Shown one piece after another: positions 16,980-24,910 of a DNA stretch of 35,780 bases. The position numbers and the translations under genes were made by a program. The DNA comes from Treponema sp. (GTDB lineage: Bacteria; Spirochaetota; Spirochaetia; Treponematales; Breznakiellaceae), in contig JAISMJ010000068.1 in assembly GCA_031276815.1 (NCBI GenBank), forward strand, positions 1-35,780. Direction: 5' to 3'. Each line of letters begins with the position of its first letter. Position 1 is the stretch's first letter. The notes under the pieces were generated by a model. That model was not told where the DNA came from. It saw nothing but the letters and a program-made list of their open reading frames with translations, and made no database searches.

Positions 16980-17960
16980 ATGTGCAAAGCCCGCCATGTA
17001 CGTATGATAGCGTGCGGGGTAGTGTTGATTTTTCTCGCTGGCAACGCGGCTGGCAGTGTATGGGGGGAATATCCGCTTATTGAGAGGCTCGATCCGCGTT
17101 TTGATATAGCGTTTGAACAGTATGTCAAAAACGTTGAAATAGGTAGACAACTCGTGTATAGTAGAGAACGTGTCGTGGAGCCGGAAACTGTAGCTCGGAT
17201 ACTCACCATATATGCCTATAAACCTCGCGCCAGCGATGATTTTTATAGCCTACAGGCGCGTTGTCCGGTGGGCGCTCAAAGCATAGCGACGTTAAACCGT
17301 ATGGCGCATCCTGACGCCTTTACAGGCGACGTCATGTTGCTACCGTCAATTCCCGGACTTTTCGTGCCGCTCGATCTTACCGAGAACACCGCGAATGATC
17401 TTGAAAAACTCATGGTGGCAAGCCGCTTTACCGAAACGCAGAGAGACAGGGGAACTATTATTACCATCAACAATCATGATAAAAAAGAGCGCTTTCTGTT
17501 CATTCCCGGTGAGAATTTCAGCGTAACGGAAGCTGCTTTTTTTCTTACTTTTGGCAGAAATGGCGCATCCTTCCTGTATCCGTTGCGGTACTTTACGCTA
17601 ACCAGCAGTTTCGGCATGAGGAGGAATCCGATAACAGGTTCTGTAAAAAACCATGATGGATTAGACCTCGCCGCACCATTAGGGACCGAGGTATACGCCG
17701 CGCAAGCGGGTGCTGTTACTGAAATTGGAAACGACGGCGTATACGGCAACTATATTGTCATTAAACACGAAGGCAACTGGGCAAGCCTTTACGGGCATCT
17801 TTCAAGCATAGAGATCGGACTGCATACATCCGTACACGCCGGCGAGCGTATCGGACTTGTGGGATCAACCGGACAATCTACGGGCCCACACCTGCATTTT
17901 GAGCTACGGCAAAACGGCAAAGCTCAAGATCCGGGAAAATATCTTTTTAAGGGCAATTAG
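16980..17960 (+). CDS. M23-family (LytM-type) metallopeptidase
   Basis: A secreted or membrane-anchored murein peptidase of about 326 residues. A signal segment (MIACGVVLIFLAGNAAGSVWG) is followed by a region that resembles LysM (VGAQSIATLNRM...GDVMLLPSIPGLFVP), then the M23 domain. The zinc ligands are visible as NHDGLDLAAP (HxxxD) and PHLHFELRQ (HxH); FGMRRNPITG and GNYIVIKHEGNWASLYGHLS are also typical. All ligands are present, so it may be active rather than an EnvC-like activator. I chose ATG 16980; the frame is open further up but overlaps the ferredoxin gene, and ATG 17004 is also possible. The next gene starts 1 bp after its stop. Confidence 0.9.
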   Translation: MCKARHVRMIACGVVLIFLAGNAAGSVWGEYPLIERLDPRFDIAFEQYVKNVEIGRQLVYSRERVVEPETVARILTIYAYKPRASDDFYSLQARCPVGAQSIATLNRMAHPDAFTGDVMLLPSIPGLFVPLDLTENTANDLEKLMVASRFTETQRDRGTIITINNHDKKERFLFIPGENFSVTEAAFFLTFGRNGASFLYPLRYFTLTSSFGMRRNPITGSVKNHDGLDLAAPLGTEVYAAQAGAVTEIGNDGVYGNYIVIKHEGNWASLYGHLSSIEIGLHTSVHAGERIGLVGSTGQSTGPHLHFELRQNGKAQDPGKYLFKGN

Positions 17961-17961
17961 C

Positions 17962-19002
17962 ATGATAAAATACATCATGAACACTGCCGTATTGTCTTGG
18001 AAACCACTCATTTGTCTGTTCCTTATTTGCATAATGGAAACGCCGAAAGCGGAGACAAAGGAAGCTGCACGTGTCTTTATTGACGGCACTCTGACTGTCT
18101 CAGCGCATAACCCTGCAGGATCCTCAATATCCCTCTCGTATATAAGTTCGGCTGCCATTTCGGTTGTCAATGACACCCGTTTTCTTCGAGGTGTGGAGCT
18201 GATCATTACAGTGCCGCAAGCCTATCTCGCCTACCGGGGCAGTCTTGCTGTGGCGGTGTATGCGGATATGGGGCAAACGGCGCCTGAATGGGAGGCGGAT
18301 GATTCGCTTCATACAGGCGTTACTGACATAGAAGGCGATCTGATTTTTCTTGAACCGATACCGAATAAGATACAAACCGTTTTTCAGCTTCCCCTGCGGA
18401 GCGGTCATGGGCTGCGAACTACTCCCTATGTAACGGTTGCAAACCGCCTCGTACCGTCTGAGTCGTTTCCTATTCTTGTCAGGATCATGCCCATAATAAA
18501 AGGGATAAGCGAAACGGTAGAGAACATGACCTTTACCCTCACCGCAAAGCCGGTGTTGAGTAACGAAGGGGCGCTTTCCCTGAATTTCCGCTATCCCGAA
18601 CAGCTCCAGGATAGACCATTTGTCCTTCTGATTGATGATGTACTTATAGAACAAGTCAACGACATACACCTTTTGAAGGAAGGTGAACATCATCTTCTCG
18701 TACTTTCCGAAGATTTTCGCAATGAAAACCGTACCTTCTTTATAGAACGAAGCAAAACCCTAACACTCACGATTGACTTGCAGGATCCGACGCCTCTCAT
18801 CTTTTTTGAAGCGCCCGAAAAAGCAGTTATCTATGTTGATAATGAACCGGTACCCGCCGATAGACCATTGGCTGCGGAGCCGGGTAAACATGAAATTAAA
18901 ATCCAGTTAAATGATTATGTGATAATCCGTCCTATTACCGTGCAAAAGGGAAAAACCTACAAAATATCCCTGCTGGTGGATCTACAGATTTCGGAAAAGT
19001 GA
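17962..19002 (+). CDS. secreted protein with C-terminal PEGA-like domain, function unknown
   Basis: About 346 residues with an N-terminal hydrophobic signal (LICLFLICIMETPKAE). I do not recognise the main body, which is beta-rich (FIDGTLTVSAHNPAGSSISL, VTVANRLVPSESFPILVRIM). The last 60 residues (IFFEAPEKAVIYVDNEPVPA, AEPGKHEIKIQLNDYVIIRP) look like a PEGA domain, a small beta module of surface proteins. The ATG at 17962 lies one base after the M23 stop, with AAGGG upstream, so it is cotranscribed with the peptidase and probably acts in the periplasm. Confidence 0.7.
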   Translation: MIKYIMNTAVLSWKPLICLFLICIMETPKAETKEAARVFIDGTLTVSAHNPAGSSISLSYISSAAISVVNDTRFLRGVELIITVPQAYLAYRGSLAVAVYADMGQTAPEWEADDSLHTGVTDIEGDLIFLEPIPNKIQTVFQLPLRSGHGLRTTPYVTVANRLVPSESFPILVRIMPIIKGISETVENMTFTLTAKPVLSNEGALSLNFRYPEQLQDRPFVLLIDDVLIEQVNDIHLLKEGEHHLLVLSEDFRNENRTFFIERSKTLTLTIDLQDPTPLIFFEAPEKAVIYVDNEPVPADRPLAAEPGKHEIKIQLNDYVIIRPITVQKGKTYKISLLVDLQISEK

Positions 19003-19040
19003 AGGATGGTTACTACGCGGAAGCTCATGCTCGTCCGCTC

Positions 19041-19069
19041 TTGACGGTCAGCGCACGTTCTACTACAAT
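19041..19069 (+). promoter_or_regulatory. sigma70-type promoter of thrH, leaderless
   Basis: TTGACG (19041-19046), a 17-bp spacer and TACAAT (19064-19069) are followed by 6 bases (TAATGT) and the thrH ATG. There is no ribosome binding site. Confidence 0.75.
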
Positions 19070-19075
19070 TAATGT

Positions 19076-19687
19076 ATGAAATTAGTATGTCTTGATCTTG
19101 AGGGAGTACTCATTCCCGAAATCTGGATAGCCGTTGCGGAAGCTACAGGCATACAGGCCTTGTGCAGAACTACTCGTGATGAACCGGATTATGATACGCT
19201 TATGCGCTTTCGGCTTGATTTGCTTAAACAGTATGACTTGAAATTGCCGGATATTACACGAGTGATAAGTGGCATGGAACCGCTGGAAGGTGCGGTCAAA
19301 TTTGTCCGCGTACTACGGGAAAGAACGCAGCTCATCATCCTTTCTGATACGTATCAGGAATTTGCCGGTCCTCTTATAGCCAAACTAGGCTATCCTACCC
19401 TCTTTTGTAACAGTCTGATAACAAGTGCGGATGGCTCCATAACGGGTTATACGCTTAGACAGGCAAATGGCAAAAAACACGCGGTCGCGGCATTTAAGTC
19501 CCTTAATATAGCGGTATTCGCCGCCGGCGATTCTTTCAACGATCTTGCTATGATAGCTGAAGCCGGAAATGGATGCCTTTTCAAAGCGCCACGGTCCATT
19601 CGGGAAACGTACAGGCAGATCCCCTGTGTGGATTCTTATGCGGGACTTCTTGACTGTATTGATGGGTTTCTTGTCGAAAACGCTTGA
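19076..19687 (+). CDS. thrH: phosphoserine phosphatase / homoserine phosphotransferase ThrH
   Basis: A 203-residue HAD-superfamily enzyme closely resembling Pseudomonas ThrH, which dephosphorylates phosphoserine and can move the phosphate to homoserine. The opening CLDLEGVLIPEIWIAVAEATGI holds the nucleophile Asp7 and, as in ThrH, Glu9 where other HAD enzymes have Asp. Other matches are RVISGMEPLEGAVKFVRVLRE, IILSDTYQEF (motif II) and AAGDSFNDLAMI (motif IV). Length is normal. It would link serine and threonine metabolism. It is monocistronic by position, with its own leaderless promoter, and the -35 box of the next gene overlaps its stop codon. Confidence 0.92.
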   Translation: MKLVCLDLEGVLIPEIWIAVAEATGIQALCRTTRDEPDYDTLMRFRLDLLKQYDLKLPDITRVISGMEPLEGAVKFVRVLRERTQLIILSDTYQEFAGPLIAKLGYPTLFCNSLITSADGSITGYTLRQANGKKHAVAAFKSLNIAVFAAGDSFNDLAMIAEAGNGCLFKAPRSIRETYRQIPCVDSYAGLLDCIDGFLVENA

Positions 19688-19712
19688 GTTTTTTCTATAG
19701 GTGTAGTATACT
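19684..19712 (+). promoter_or_regulatory. sigma70-type promoter, leaderless, overlapping the thrH stop
   Basis: TTGAGT (19684-19689, its TGA being the thrH stop), a 17-bp spacer and TATACT (19707-19712) are followed by 6 bases (GCCAGC) and the ATG at 19719. Confidence 0.7.
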
Positions 19713-19718
19713 GCCAGC

Positions 19719-20156
19719 ATGGTTCACATTCCGGCGATTTTAGAAAAACTGCTAACGCCTCTTGCTTCAGTAGTAACAACCTTAAATAAGGTATTGGAAA
19801 AGTATAAAAAGATCGTCACTCTAGCGTTTGGTACGCTTGCCGCTATCCTATGTCTGCTGCTAGTGGTATTATTTTCGGTGAATTATAATGAAAAGAAAAT
19901 TAAAATGTCAAAGCTTTCGGAAACGGCTCGAACATCCCTGCAAATGATAGACCATGAACCTTCTATTTCAATAGAAGATATTTTTTTGCCCGATGAGCCT
20001 GATTATCTGCCTGAAGTGATTCTGGAACAGGAGCCTCATATATGGAGTGCGGAAGAAACACGTGCATACTGGACGAATCCATTGGAAAACGAGCGTATTA
20101 ATTGGCGGGATACCATAACTCAGGTAGTGAATGATATAATGGATACGGTTCCGTGA
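19719..20156 (+). CDS. single-pass membrane protein, function unknown
   Basis: A 145-residue protein with one strong membrane segment (IVTLAFGTLAAILCLLLVVLFSV, about residues 32-54) between an amphipathic N-terminus (MVHIPAILEKLLTPLASVVT) and an acidic C-terminal part that ends with WTNPLENERINWRDTITQVV. I do not recognise a family. The clear promoter and good codon structure make it a real gene. It lies 73 bp before the TPR protein gene and may be a spirochaete-specific envelope component. Confidence 0.6.
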   Translation: MVHIPAILEKLLTPLASVVTTLNKVLEKYKKIVTLAFGTLAAILCLLLVVLFSVNYNEKKIKMSKLSETARTSLQMIDHEPSISIEDIFLPDEPDYLPEVILEQEPHIWSAEETRAYWTNPLENERINWRDTITQVVNDIMDTVP

Positions 20157-20229
20157 AGAAAAGCGTTTATTTGAGCGGGCGGTATGCCTTGAGGCGCGTC
20201 ATATCTGACGGTCATATAGGAGATACGGT

Positions 20230-21309
20230 ATGAAAAATATGAAAAAAATAAACGAACTGATACGAATTCTTTTTTTTATTTTCTCTATTTTTTTTATGGC
20301 TTCTTCTCCTTTTATATTTGCCGAACCCATGCGTGAAGGCGAATCGCTTCCATCCGGCTACCCGCTCAATCAACTACCGCAATCGTCCGCCCCATCTATT
20401 ATTCCCGAAAATCTTCCTGAATGGGAGCCGCTCCAGCTTCCGCTCGTGCCATTGCCTCCCCAGCCAATCGCCAGAACGCCGCAGCCTACATCGTCCGATA
20501 CGCAGCCCACTTTTTCACGGAGCGTGGAAGCGGCTGTAGGACAGCAGATAGAAATCCCTTTTAGTGGAAGCGGGTGGAGCTATGTAGGCGAAATGAACGG
20601 ACAGAAAGGCGTTACGTATTCCTCGCACCGCCTTGAAAAAGAGGGGCAGACTTTCACGTTTATCGCCGAAGAAACCGGCGGCTATGCGCTCAAATTCTAC
20701 AAACAGGACTTTATACGGGACTATACCTTGAACGACTATGTTCAGGTAACTGTTACGCCAGTGCCTGCCGCTTCAGTGGGCGGTTATTCCTCCATCAACA
20801 ACAGAGGCACGATTGTCGCCGAACCGCGCTGGCCATCGGCTGCACAAGAGGCGGCTATTATCGAAGGGGGCGCCGGCGGCGTTGCCGTAGCGGAAGCTGC
20901 CGTAACAAACGGTACGCTTGACGCCGCACAACGTGCGGTGCAATCTGCGGACATCGTACCTACCGCCGTTGCTGATGCTGCTGGTGCGGAAACGGACCCG
21001 TTGCTTTCCGATGCGGCTCCGGACCAGTTTTTCAAACTGGCGCATGCCGAATTTGATACAAAAAACTATGCGGGCGTTGTGTCGATACTGGAACAATTCC
21101 GCGCAAAGTATCCAAACGGCGCGGACGGCGATGATGAGGCGTGGTGGCTTTACGCCCAAGCCTGCGAAGCCAATGGTCCTACTAAGGACATAAAAACGGC
21201 GCGGTACTATTACCAGCGCATTGTCAACGAATATCCGTTCAGTGATCACCGCAGCGATGCCCAGAATCGTATCAGGTACATTGACCGGTATTATATACAT
21301 ATTCAATGA
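20230..21309 (+). CDS. secreted TPR protein with proline-rich linker (BamD/CpoB-like tail)
   Basis: A 359-residue exported protein. After a signal (LIRILFFIFSIFFMASSPFI) comes a proline-rich stretch (about residues 35-95), a beta-rich middle domain (VGQQIEIPFSGSGWSYVGEM, FIAEETGGYALKFYKQDF) and an alanine-rich linker. The C-terminal 100 residues are TPR repeats of the BamD/YbgF type: FFKLAHAEFDTKNYAGVVSI, WLYAQACEANG, ARYYYQRIVNEYPFSDHRSD. Such tails serve outer-membrane or division complexes, but no specific partner can be named. TAGGAG lies before the ATG. A very short frame with a strong ribosome binding site follows after 10 bp. Confidence 0.75.
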   Translation: MKNMKKINELIRILFFIFSIFFMASSPFIFAEPMREGESLPSGYPLNQLPQSSAPSIIPENLPEWEPLQLPLVPLPPQPIARTPQPTSSDTQPTFSRSVEAAVGQQIEIPFSGSGWSYVGEMNGQKGVTYSSHRLEKEGQTFTFIAEETGGYALKFYKQDFIRDYTLNDYVQVTVTPVPAASVGGYSSINNRGTIVAEPRWPSAAQEAAIIEGGAGGVAVAEAAVTNGTLDAAQRAVQSADIVPTAVADAAGAETDPLLSDAAPDQFFKLAHAEFDTKNYAGVVSILEQFRAKYPNGADGDDEAWWLYAQACEANGPTKDIKTARYYYQRIVNEYPFSDHRSDAQNRIRYIDRYYIHIQ

Positions 21310-21319
21310 GGAGGTATAT

Positions 21320-21412
21320 ATGGACGATCCTGACGGTAGTACCGACTATCATATACGGCGATTATATGTATACGGCAGTATATACTTCCCAGCGAATGTT
21401 TTTAGATTTTAA
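21320..21412 (+). CDS. possible 30-residue small protein
   Basis: GAGGAGG sits 5 bases before an ATG, 10 bp after the stop of the TPR gene. The frame encodes MDDPDGSTDYHIRRLYVYGS and ten more residues, then TAA. Against it: no family is recognisable, and the DNA is rich in small inverted repeats (CATATA/TATATG, GTATATA/TATATAC). It may be a real small protein or a structured 3' region. Confidence 0.3.
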   Translation: MDDPDGSTDYHIRRLYVYGSIYFPANVFRF

Positions 21413-21551
21413 ATTTTTGAAGCAATCTGCCGCAGAATAAATATTTCGTCTTTTTACGGCGAAATATCGTGTGGTATCCTAAAATTTGTTTTTAGCGATC
21501 ACTCTCCCCAGCATAGAATAGGTATATTCTTTCCTAAAAAGAGGTTTTATT
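21413..21551 (+). promoter_or_regulatory. mgtE leader with an 8-bp hairpin
   Basis: ATATTTCG and CGAAATAT (about 21446-21472) form a hairpin with an 11-base loop that holds a smaller CGT/ACG stem. AAAGAGG then precedes the mgtE ATG. A magnesium-responsive leader would make sense, but the length and sequence do not show an M-box and I cannot claim a riboswitch. Confidence 0.3.
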
Positions 21552-22889
21552 ATGGAAAACATTCTCGAATTAATTAACACGACTCCATTTGATGTGTGTA
21601 GATTTCAGTCATTAGTCAAGAAAATGAATGAGGTCGATATTGCGGAAATACTCGGCGCTCTCAGTAAAGAAAAAGCAGTACAGGTGTTCAGACTCCTGCC
21701 AAAAAGCATAGCTACCGAAGTGTTCGCCAATATCGAAAGTGATGAACAGCAAATCATTGTCGAAGCGCTTACGGACAATGAGGTGGGCGAAATCATCAAC
21801 CAGCTTTTTGTCGATGACGCAGTAGATTTTATTGAAGAAATGCCCGCCAATGTGGTAAAGCGGGTTTTGGTAAACGTATCCGATGAAAAGCGCAAGCTCA
21901 TCAATCAGATGCTACAATATCCGGAAGATTCCGCGGGCAGCGTTATGACTACGGAATATGTGGAGTTAATGGAAGGACGGACGGTCAGCGAGGCGTTTGC
22001 GTACATCAGAGAAACAGGCGTCCATAAAGAGACCATTTATACGAGTTACGTCATCAAACAGGACAGGCTGCTTGTAGGCATTGTGTCGGCAAAAGACCTT
22101 ATGCTTGCACATCCCGATCAAGACATTGCCGACATCATGGAGTCCAACTTCATAAGCGTCCACACCACGGATGATCAGGAAATGGTAGCCGCCTTATTCA
22201 GAAAATACGATCTGCTCTCTATACCGGTTGTTGATAAGGAAGAACGGCTCGTTGGCATCATTACGGTTGATGATGTGGTAGATATTATTGAAGAAGAAAA
22301 CACCGAGGACTTTGAAATAATGGGTGCGCTGGCGCCTTCTGAAGAACCGTATTTGAAAACCAGTATTTTCAGTCTTGCAAAAAACCGTATCGGATGGCTT
22401 TTGGTTCTGATGATATCCGCTACAGTCACAGGCGGCATCATTTCCGGCTTTGAACAAGCGCTTGCCATCCTGCCGATACTAGTTGCTTTTATTCCTATGC
22501 TCATGGACACCGGCGGCAATGCGGGTTCTCAATCATCAACGCTTATCATACGCGGTATGGCGCTGGGTGAAATCGGATCACGAGATATACTGCGTGTATT
22601 GTGGAAGGAAATTCGCATCGGACTTATCTGCGGTGCGGCGCTTGGGGGCATCAACTTTTTCCGTATTTATCTGATGAATGGGAAGAATGCGGCGCTTGCC
22701 CTCGCGGTCACAGCGAGTTTATGCGTAACAGTTATCATCGCAAAAAGCGTGGGTTGCATACTGCCCATGCTTGCCAAGAAGGTAAAGGTTGATCCGGCGA
22801 TCATGGCTGCGCCGCTTATCACTACCATCGTTGATGCGGCGTCACTTATTATCTATTTCAGTATTGCACGGGTTATTTTTCAAATATGA
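21552..22889 (+). CDS. mgtE: magnesium transporter MgtE
   Basis: A full-length (445 residues) Mg2+ channel. The N-terminal superhelical domain (IAEILGALSKEKAVQVFRLLPK) is followed by two CBS domains (about residues 135-255, with VMTTEYVEL and LLSIPVVDKEERLVGIITVDD) and five membrane helices (about 285-445). The pore signatures FIPMLMDTGGNAGSQSSTL and DPAIMAAPLITTIVDA are both present. In the family, cytoplasmic Mg2+ bound to the N and CBS domains closes the channel. Its stop overlaps the apbE start (ATGA), so the two are translated together. ApbE needs Mg2+, which gives the pairing some sense. Confidence 0.97.
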   Translation: MENILELINTTPFDVCRFQSLVKKMNEVDIAEILGALSKEKAVQVFRLLPKSIATEVFANIESDEQQIIVEALTDNEVGEIINQLFVDDAVDFIEEMPANVVKRVLVNVSDEKRKLINQMLQYPEDSAGSVMTTEYVELMEGRTVSEAFAYIRETGVHKETIYTSYVIKQDRLLVGIVSAKDLMLAHPDQDIADIMESNFISVHTTDDQEMVAALFRKYDLLSIPVVDKEERLVGIITVDDVVDIIEEENTEDFEIMGALAPSEEPYLKTSIFSLAKNRIGWLLVLMISATVTGGIISGFEQALAILPILVAFIPMLMDTGGNAGSQSSTLIIRGMALGEIGSRDILRVLWKEIRIGLICGAALGGINFFRIYLMNGKNAALALAVTASLCVTVIIAKSVGCILPMLAKKVKVDPAIMAAPLITTIVDAASLIIYFSIARVIFQI

Positions 22890-23908
22890 ATATGATGAAA
22901 GGCGTCATTTCAAGCATTGTCTTGATTCTATGCTTCTCATGTGCGCCGCCTCCACCTTACCATGAAGCGGCGCTTGGAACGGTGTGCACCGTCAACTTGT
23001 ACGGTAAAGGAAGCCGTTCCGTATACAACGAGATATTCAGCCGGTTTCGAGAGATTGAGGAGCGCATGAGCATAAATAAAGACGGCACGGAAATAGACGC
23101 TATCAATGCGGGCGCGGGGATCGCGCCGGTACAGGTGAGCGAAGACGTGTTTGCAGTTATCGAAAAAAGCCTCTATTATGCGGAAATTTCAAACGGGGCG
23201 TTTGATCCGTCAATCGGCGTTCTGGTAAAACACTGGGGCATTGGTTCTGATAGCGCGAGGGTACCGGCACAAGAGGAGATTGACGCCGTATTGCCGCTCA
23301 TCAACTACCGGAAGGTGGCGCTTGATCCGGAGAAGCGGACGGTATTCCTTTCGCAGTCGGGCATGATGCTCGATCTGGGTGGCATCGCCAAGGGGTATGC
23401 GGCGGACGAAGCAGTAAAAATCATCGAAAAGCACAAGATTCAGGCAGCGCTTATCGATCTGGGCGGTAATATTTTTGTCTACGGAGCGCGGAGCGGGAAA
23501 AGGAACTGGCGGGTTGGAGTACAGGATCCGCGTGGAGAACGGGATCAGAGCTTGGGTATTGTAGCTATTGAGGGAAGCGCGACATGTGTAACGTCGGGCG
23601 TATACGAGCGCTTCCTCGAAATTGACGGTAAACGCTACCACCACATCCTTTCAACACGGGACGGCTATCCCGTCAATAACGGGTTGCTTTCGGTAACTAT
23701 CATTGCAACGACCTCTATGGACGCGGACGCGCTTTCCACCGCGTTATTCGCGCTCGGTTATGAGAAAGGCAGGGCGCTTGCGGAATCCCTGTCGGCTTCG
23801 CACGGCGTTGAGGCGCTTTTTGTGTTTGAGGATAAGACGATTCGAGGAACAGCGGGAATGCTTGATCGTTTTACGCTTACCGGTGCGGAGTACGCCATTG
23901 AATACTGA
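22886..23908 (+). CDS. apbE: FAD:protein FMN transferase lipoprotein
   Basis: ApbE attaches FMN to threonine in secreted or membrane flavoproteins such as RnfG/NqrC. The 340-residue protein has a lipoprotein signal (SIVLILCFSC) and the family motifs: MSINKDGTEIDAINAG, SNGAFDPSIGVLVKHWGIG, LDLGGIAKGYAADEAV, ALIDLGGNIFVYG, HHILSTRDGYPVNNGL and TTSMDADALSTALFALG (Mg2+ site). It sits outside the membrane. Translation is coupled to mgtE through ATGA; two further ATGs follow at once (22892, 22895). No flavinylated target gene is in the window. Confidence 0.95.
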   Translation: MNMMKGVISSIVLILCFSCAPPPPYHEAALGTVCTVNLYGKGSRSVYNEIFSRFREIEERMSINKDGTEIDAINAGAGIAPVQVSEDVFAVIEKSLYYAEISNGAFDPSIGVLVKHWGIGSDSARVPAQEEIDAVLPLINYRKVALDPEKRTVFLSQSGMMLDLGGIAKGYAADEAVKIIEKHKIQAALIDLGGNIFVYGARSGKRNWRVGVQDPRGERDQSLGIVAIEGSATCVTSGVYERFLEIDGKRYHHILSTRDGYPVNNGLLSVTIIATTSMDADALSTALFALGYEKGRALAESLSASHGVEALFVFEDKTIRGTAGMLDRFTLTGAEYAIEY

Positions 23909-23962
23909 ACGCCGCCGGCTGTACCGTACTTTTCTTGAAAAATGATCAGCGTTCTTTATAAA

Positions 23963-24008
23963 GGGGCGCCGTAAGACCCAATGCTTTAGCCGTGGGATAT
24001 AAGGCGCA
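23963..24008 (+). repeat. dispersed hairpin repeat, copy C
   Basis: GGCGCCGTAAGACCCAATG is followed by a hairpin (23977-23996, CCCA with TGGG and GCT with AGC) and ATATAAGGCGCA. It matches copies at 5000-5048 and 5412-5446. Compared with copy A the hairpin arms differ but the stem is kept, as if structure were conserved. Confidence 0.55.
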
Positions 24009-24033
24009 CGGGTCGATTGTCTAACAATAACGC

Positions 24034-24062
24034 TTGATTCTTACAAGAATATGCGGTACAAT
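24034..24062 (+). promoter_or_regulatory. sigma70-type promoter upstream of the efp leader
   Basis: TTGATT (24034-24039), a 17-bp spacer and TACAAT (24057-24062) are followed by 6 bases (ACCCGC) and an ATG at 24069, the same geometry as the leaderless genes in this window. Confidence 0.65.
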
Positions 24063-24068
24063 ACCCGC

Positions 24069-24263
24069 ATGATTAACAGGAACATACAAAGAGCATTGAA
24101 GGCGGGCATATATTTGAATCCCAAACGGCGTCTGTTCCTGAACAAACCGCCTATACGAACTTCTATACATCATGGAATGGAAGACCATTACCATTGCGAG
24201 AAGTCCGGCGGGCGCATACTATGCGTCATATTTTTTTTGATACGATTCAAACGATCCGGTTGA
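24069..24263 (+). CDS. possible small basic protein, or a noncoding transcript before efp
   Basis: The ATG lies 6 bases after a good -10 box. The 64-codon frame begins MINRNIQRALKAGIYLNPKR and is strongly basic, with no family I know. A terminator hairpin with eight Ts (24211-24238) lies inside the frame, so a transcript would stop before the codon for the last eight or so residues. This suggests either a shorter functional product, a small RNA of about 170 bases, or an attenuated leader for efp. Confidence 0.4.
   Translation: MINRNIQRALKAGIYLNPKRRLFLNKPPIRTSIHHGMEDHYHCEKSGGRILCVIFFLIRFKRSG
24211..24238 (+). terminator. intrinsic terminator (or attenuator) before efp
   Basis: GGCGCAT (24211-24217) pairs with ATGCGTC (24221-24227, one G-U) around a tight loop, and a run of eight Ts follows at 24231-24238. 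It ends a transcript begun near 24069 and lies about 90 bases before efp. Confidence 0.7.
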
Positions 24264-24301
24264 ATTGTTGGTACGATCCCATCGAAACGATGGTTTGAAT
24301 C
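24244..24301 (+). promoter_or_regulatory. structured leader directly upstream of efp
   Basis: GATTCAAAC (24244-24252) is the inverse of GTTTGAATC (24293-24301). Inside lie a compact hairpin CATCG-AAA-CGATG around 24280-24292 and a direct repeat ACGATCC (24251 and 24273). This could fold as a branched RNA or serve as an operator. The efp ribosome binding site follows 15 bases later. No strong promoter is visible between the terminator and efp. Confidence 0.45.
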
Positions 24302-24329
24302 ACAGCTATTATATACAAAGGAGAAAACA

Positions 24330-24890
24330 GTGATTAGAGGTGGCGATATTGTTAAAGGGAGTTGTCTGATCCAGAAGGGGCAACCCTTTCTGGTTGTTGA
24401 GCGGGAATTTCACAATCCGGGAAAAGGAACAGCTATTGCGCGTATAAAAATGAAATCCATTAGAGACGGCTCCGTACTTACCTTGACCATTCCAACCCAG
24501 CAGGAAGTCGAGGACGCCGTTGTTGATACGCGGAACTGCCAGTACCAGTATGTCGATACGGATTTTTATCACTTCATGGACAACGAGTCCTATGAGCAGT
24601 ACGAAGTACCCATAGCCGATATGGAAGATAAAAAATGCTATCTCCAGACAAACGAAACGTACGAACTGATGATCTGGGAAGGCAAAGTCATTGACATTAA
24701 GATACCGTATAAAGTCATATTCACCGTAGCCGAAAGCGAAAACTATGTAAGAGGCGATACCGTTTCAGGCGCGACTAAGCCCGTTATCACCGAGACGGGA
24801 CTCACGGTGAAAGTGCCGCTTTTTATCAAGCAGGGTGAAAAAATCCTCGTAAACACCGAAACAAACGAATATGTTGAACGGGTAAATTAG
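24330..24890 (+). CDS. efp: elongation factor P
   Basis: EF-P binds between the P and E sites and rescues ribosomes stalled on polyproline. At 186 residues it is normal size, with the KOW-like N-terminal domain (RGGDIVKGSCLIQKGQPFLV) and two OB domains (YVDTDFYHFMDNESYEQYEV and GDTVSGATKPVITETGLTVK, the EF-P signature). The loop that reaches the peptidyl-transferase centre is PGKG with Lys32 at the tip, so lysine is the site that may be modified; no epmA/epmB or deoxyhypusine-type gene is in the window. The GTG start has AAAGGAG six bases upstream. The kinase gene begins 20 bp after its stop. Confidence 0.97.
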   Translation: MIRGGDIVKGSCLIQKGQPFLVVEREFHNPGKGTAIARIKMKSIRDGSVLTLTIPTQQEVEDAVVDTRNCQYQYVDTDFYHFMDNESYEQYEVPIADMEDKKCYLQTNETYELMIWEGKVIDIKIPYKVIFTVAESENYVRGDTVSGATKPVITETGLTVKVPLFIKQGEKILVNTETNEYVERVN

Positions 24891-24910
24891 ATGGATCGCC
24901 TCCATGTTCT

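Noticed and set aside
21413-21551. M-box magnesium riboswitch before mgtE
   Set aside because: Only one 8-bp hairpin is clear and the leader is short. The conserved M-box layout is not recognisable by eye.
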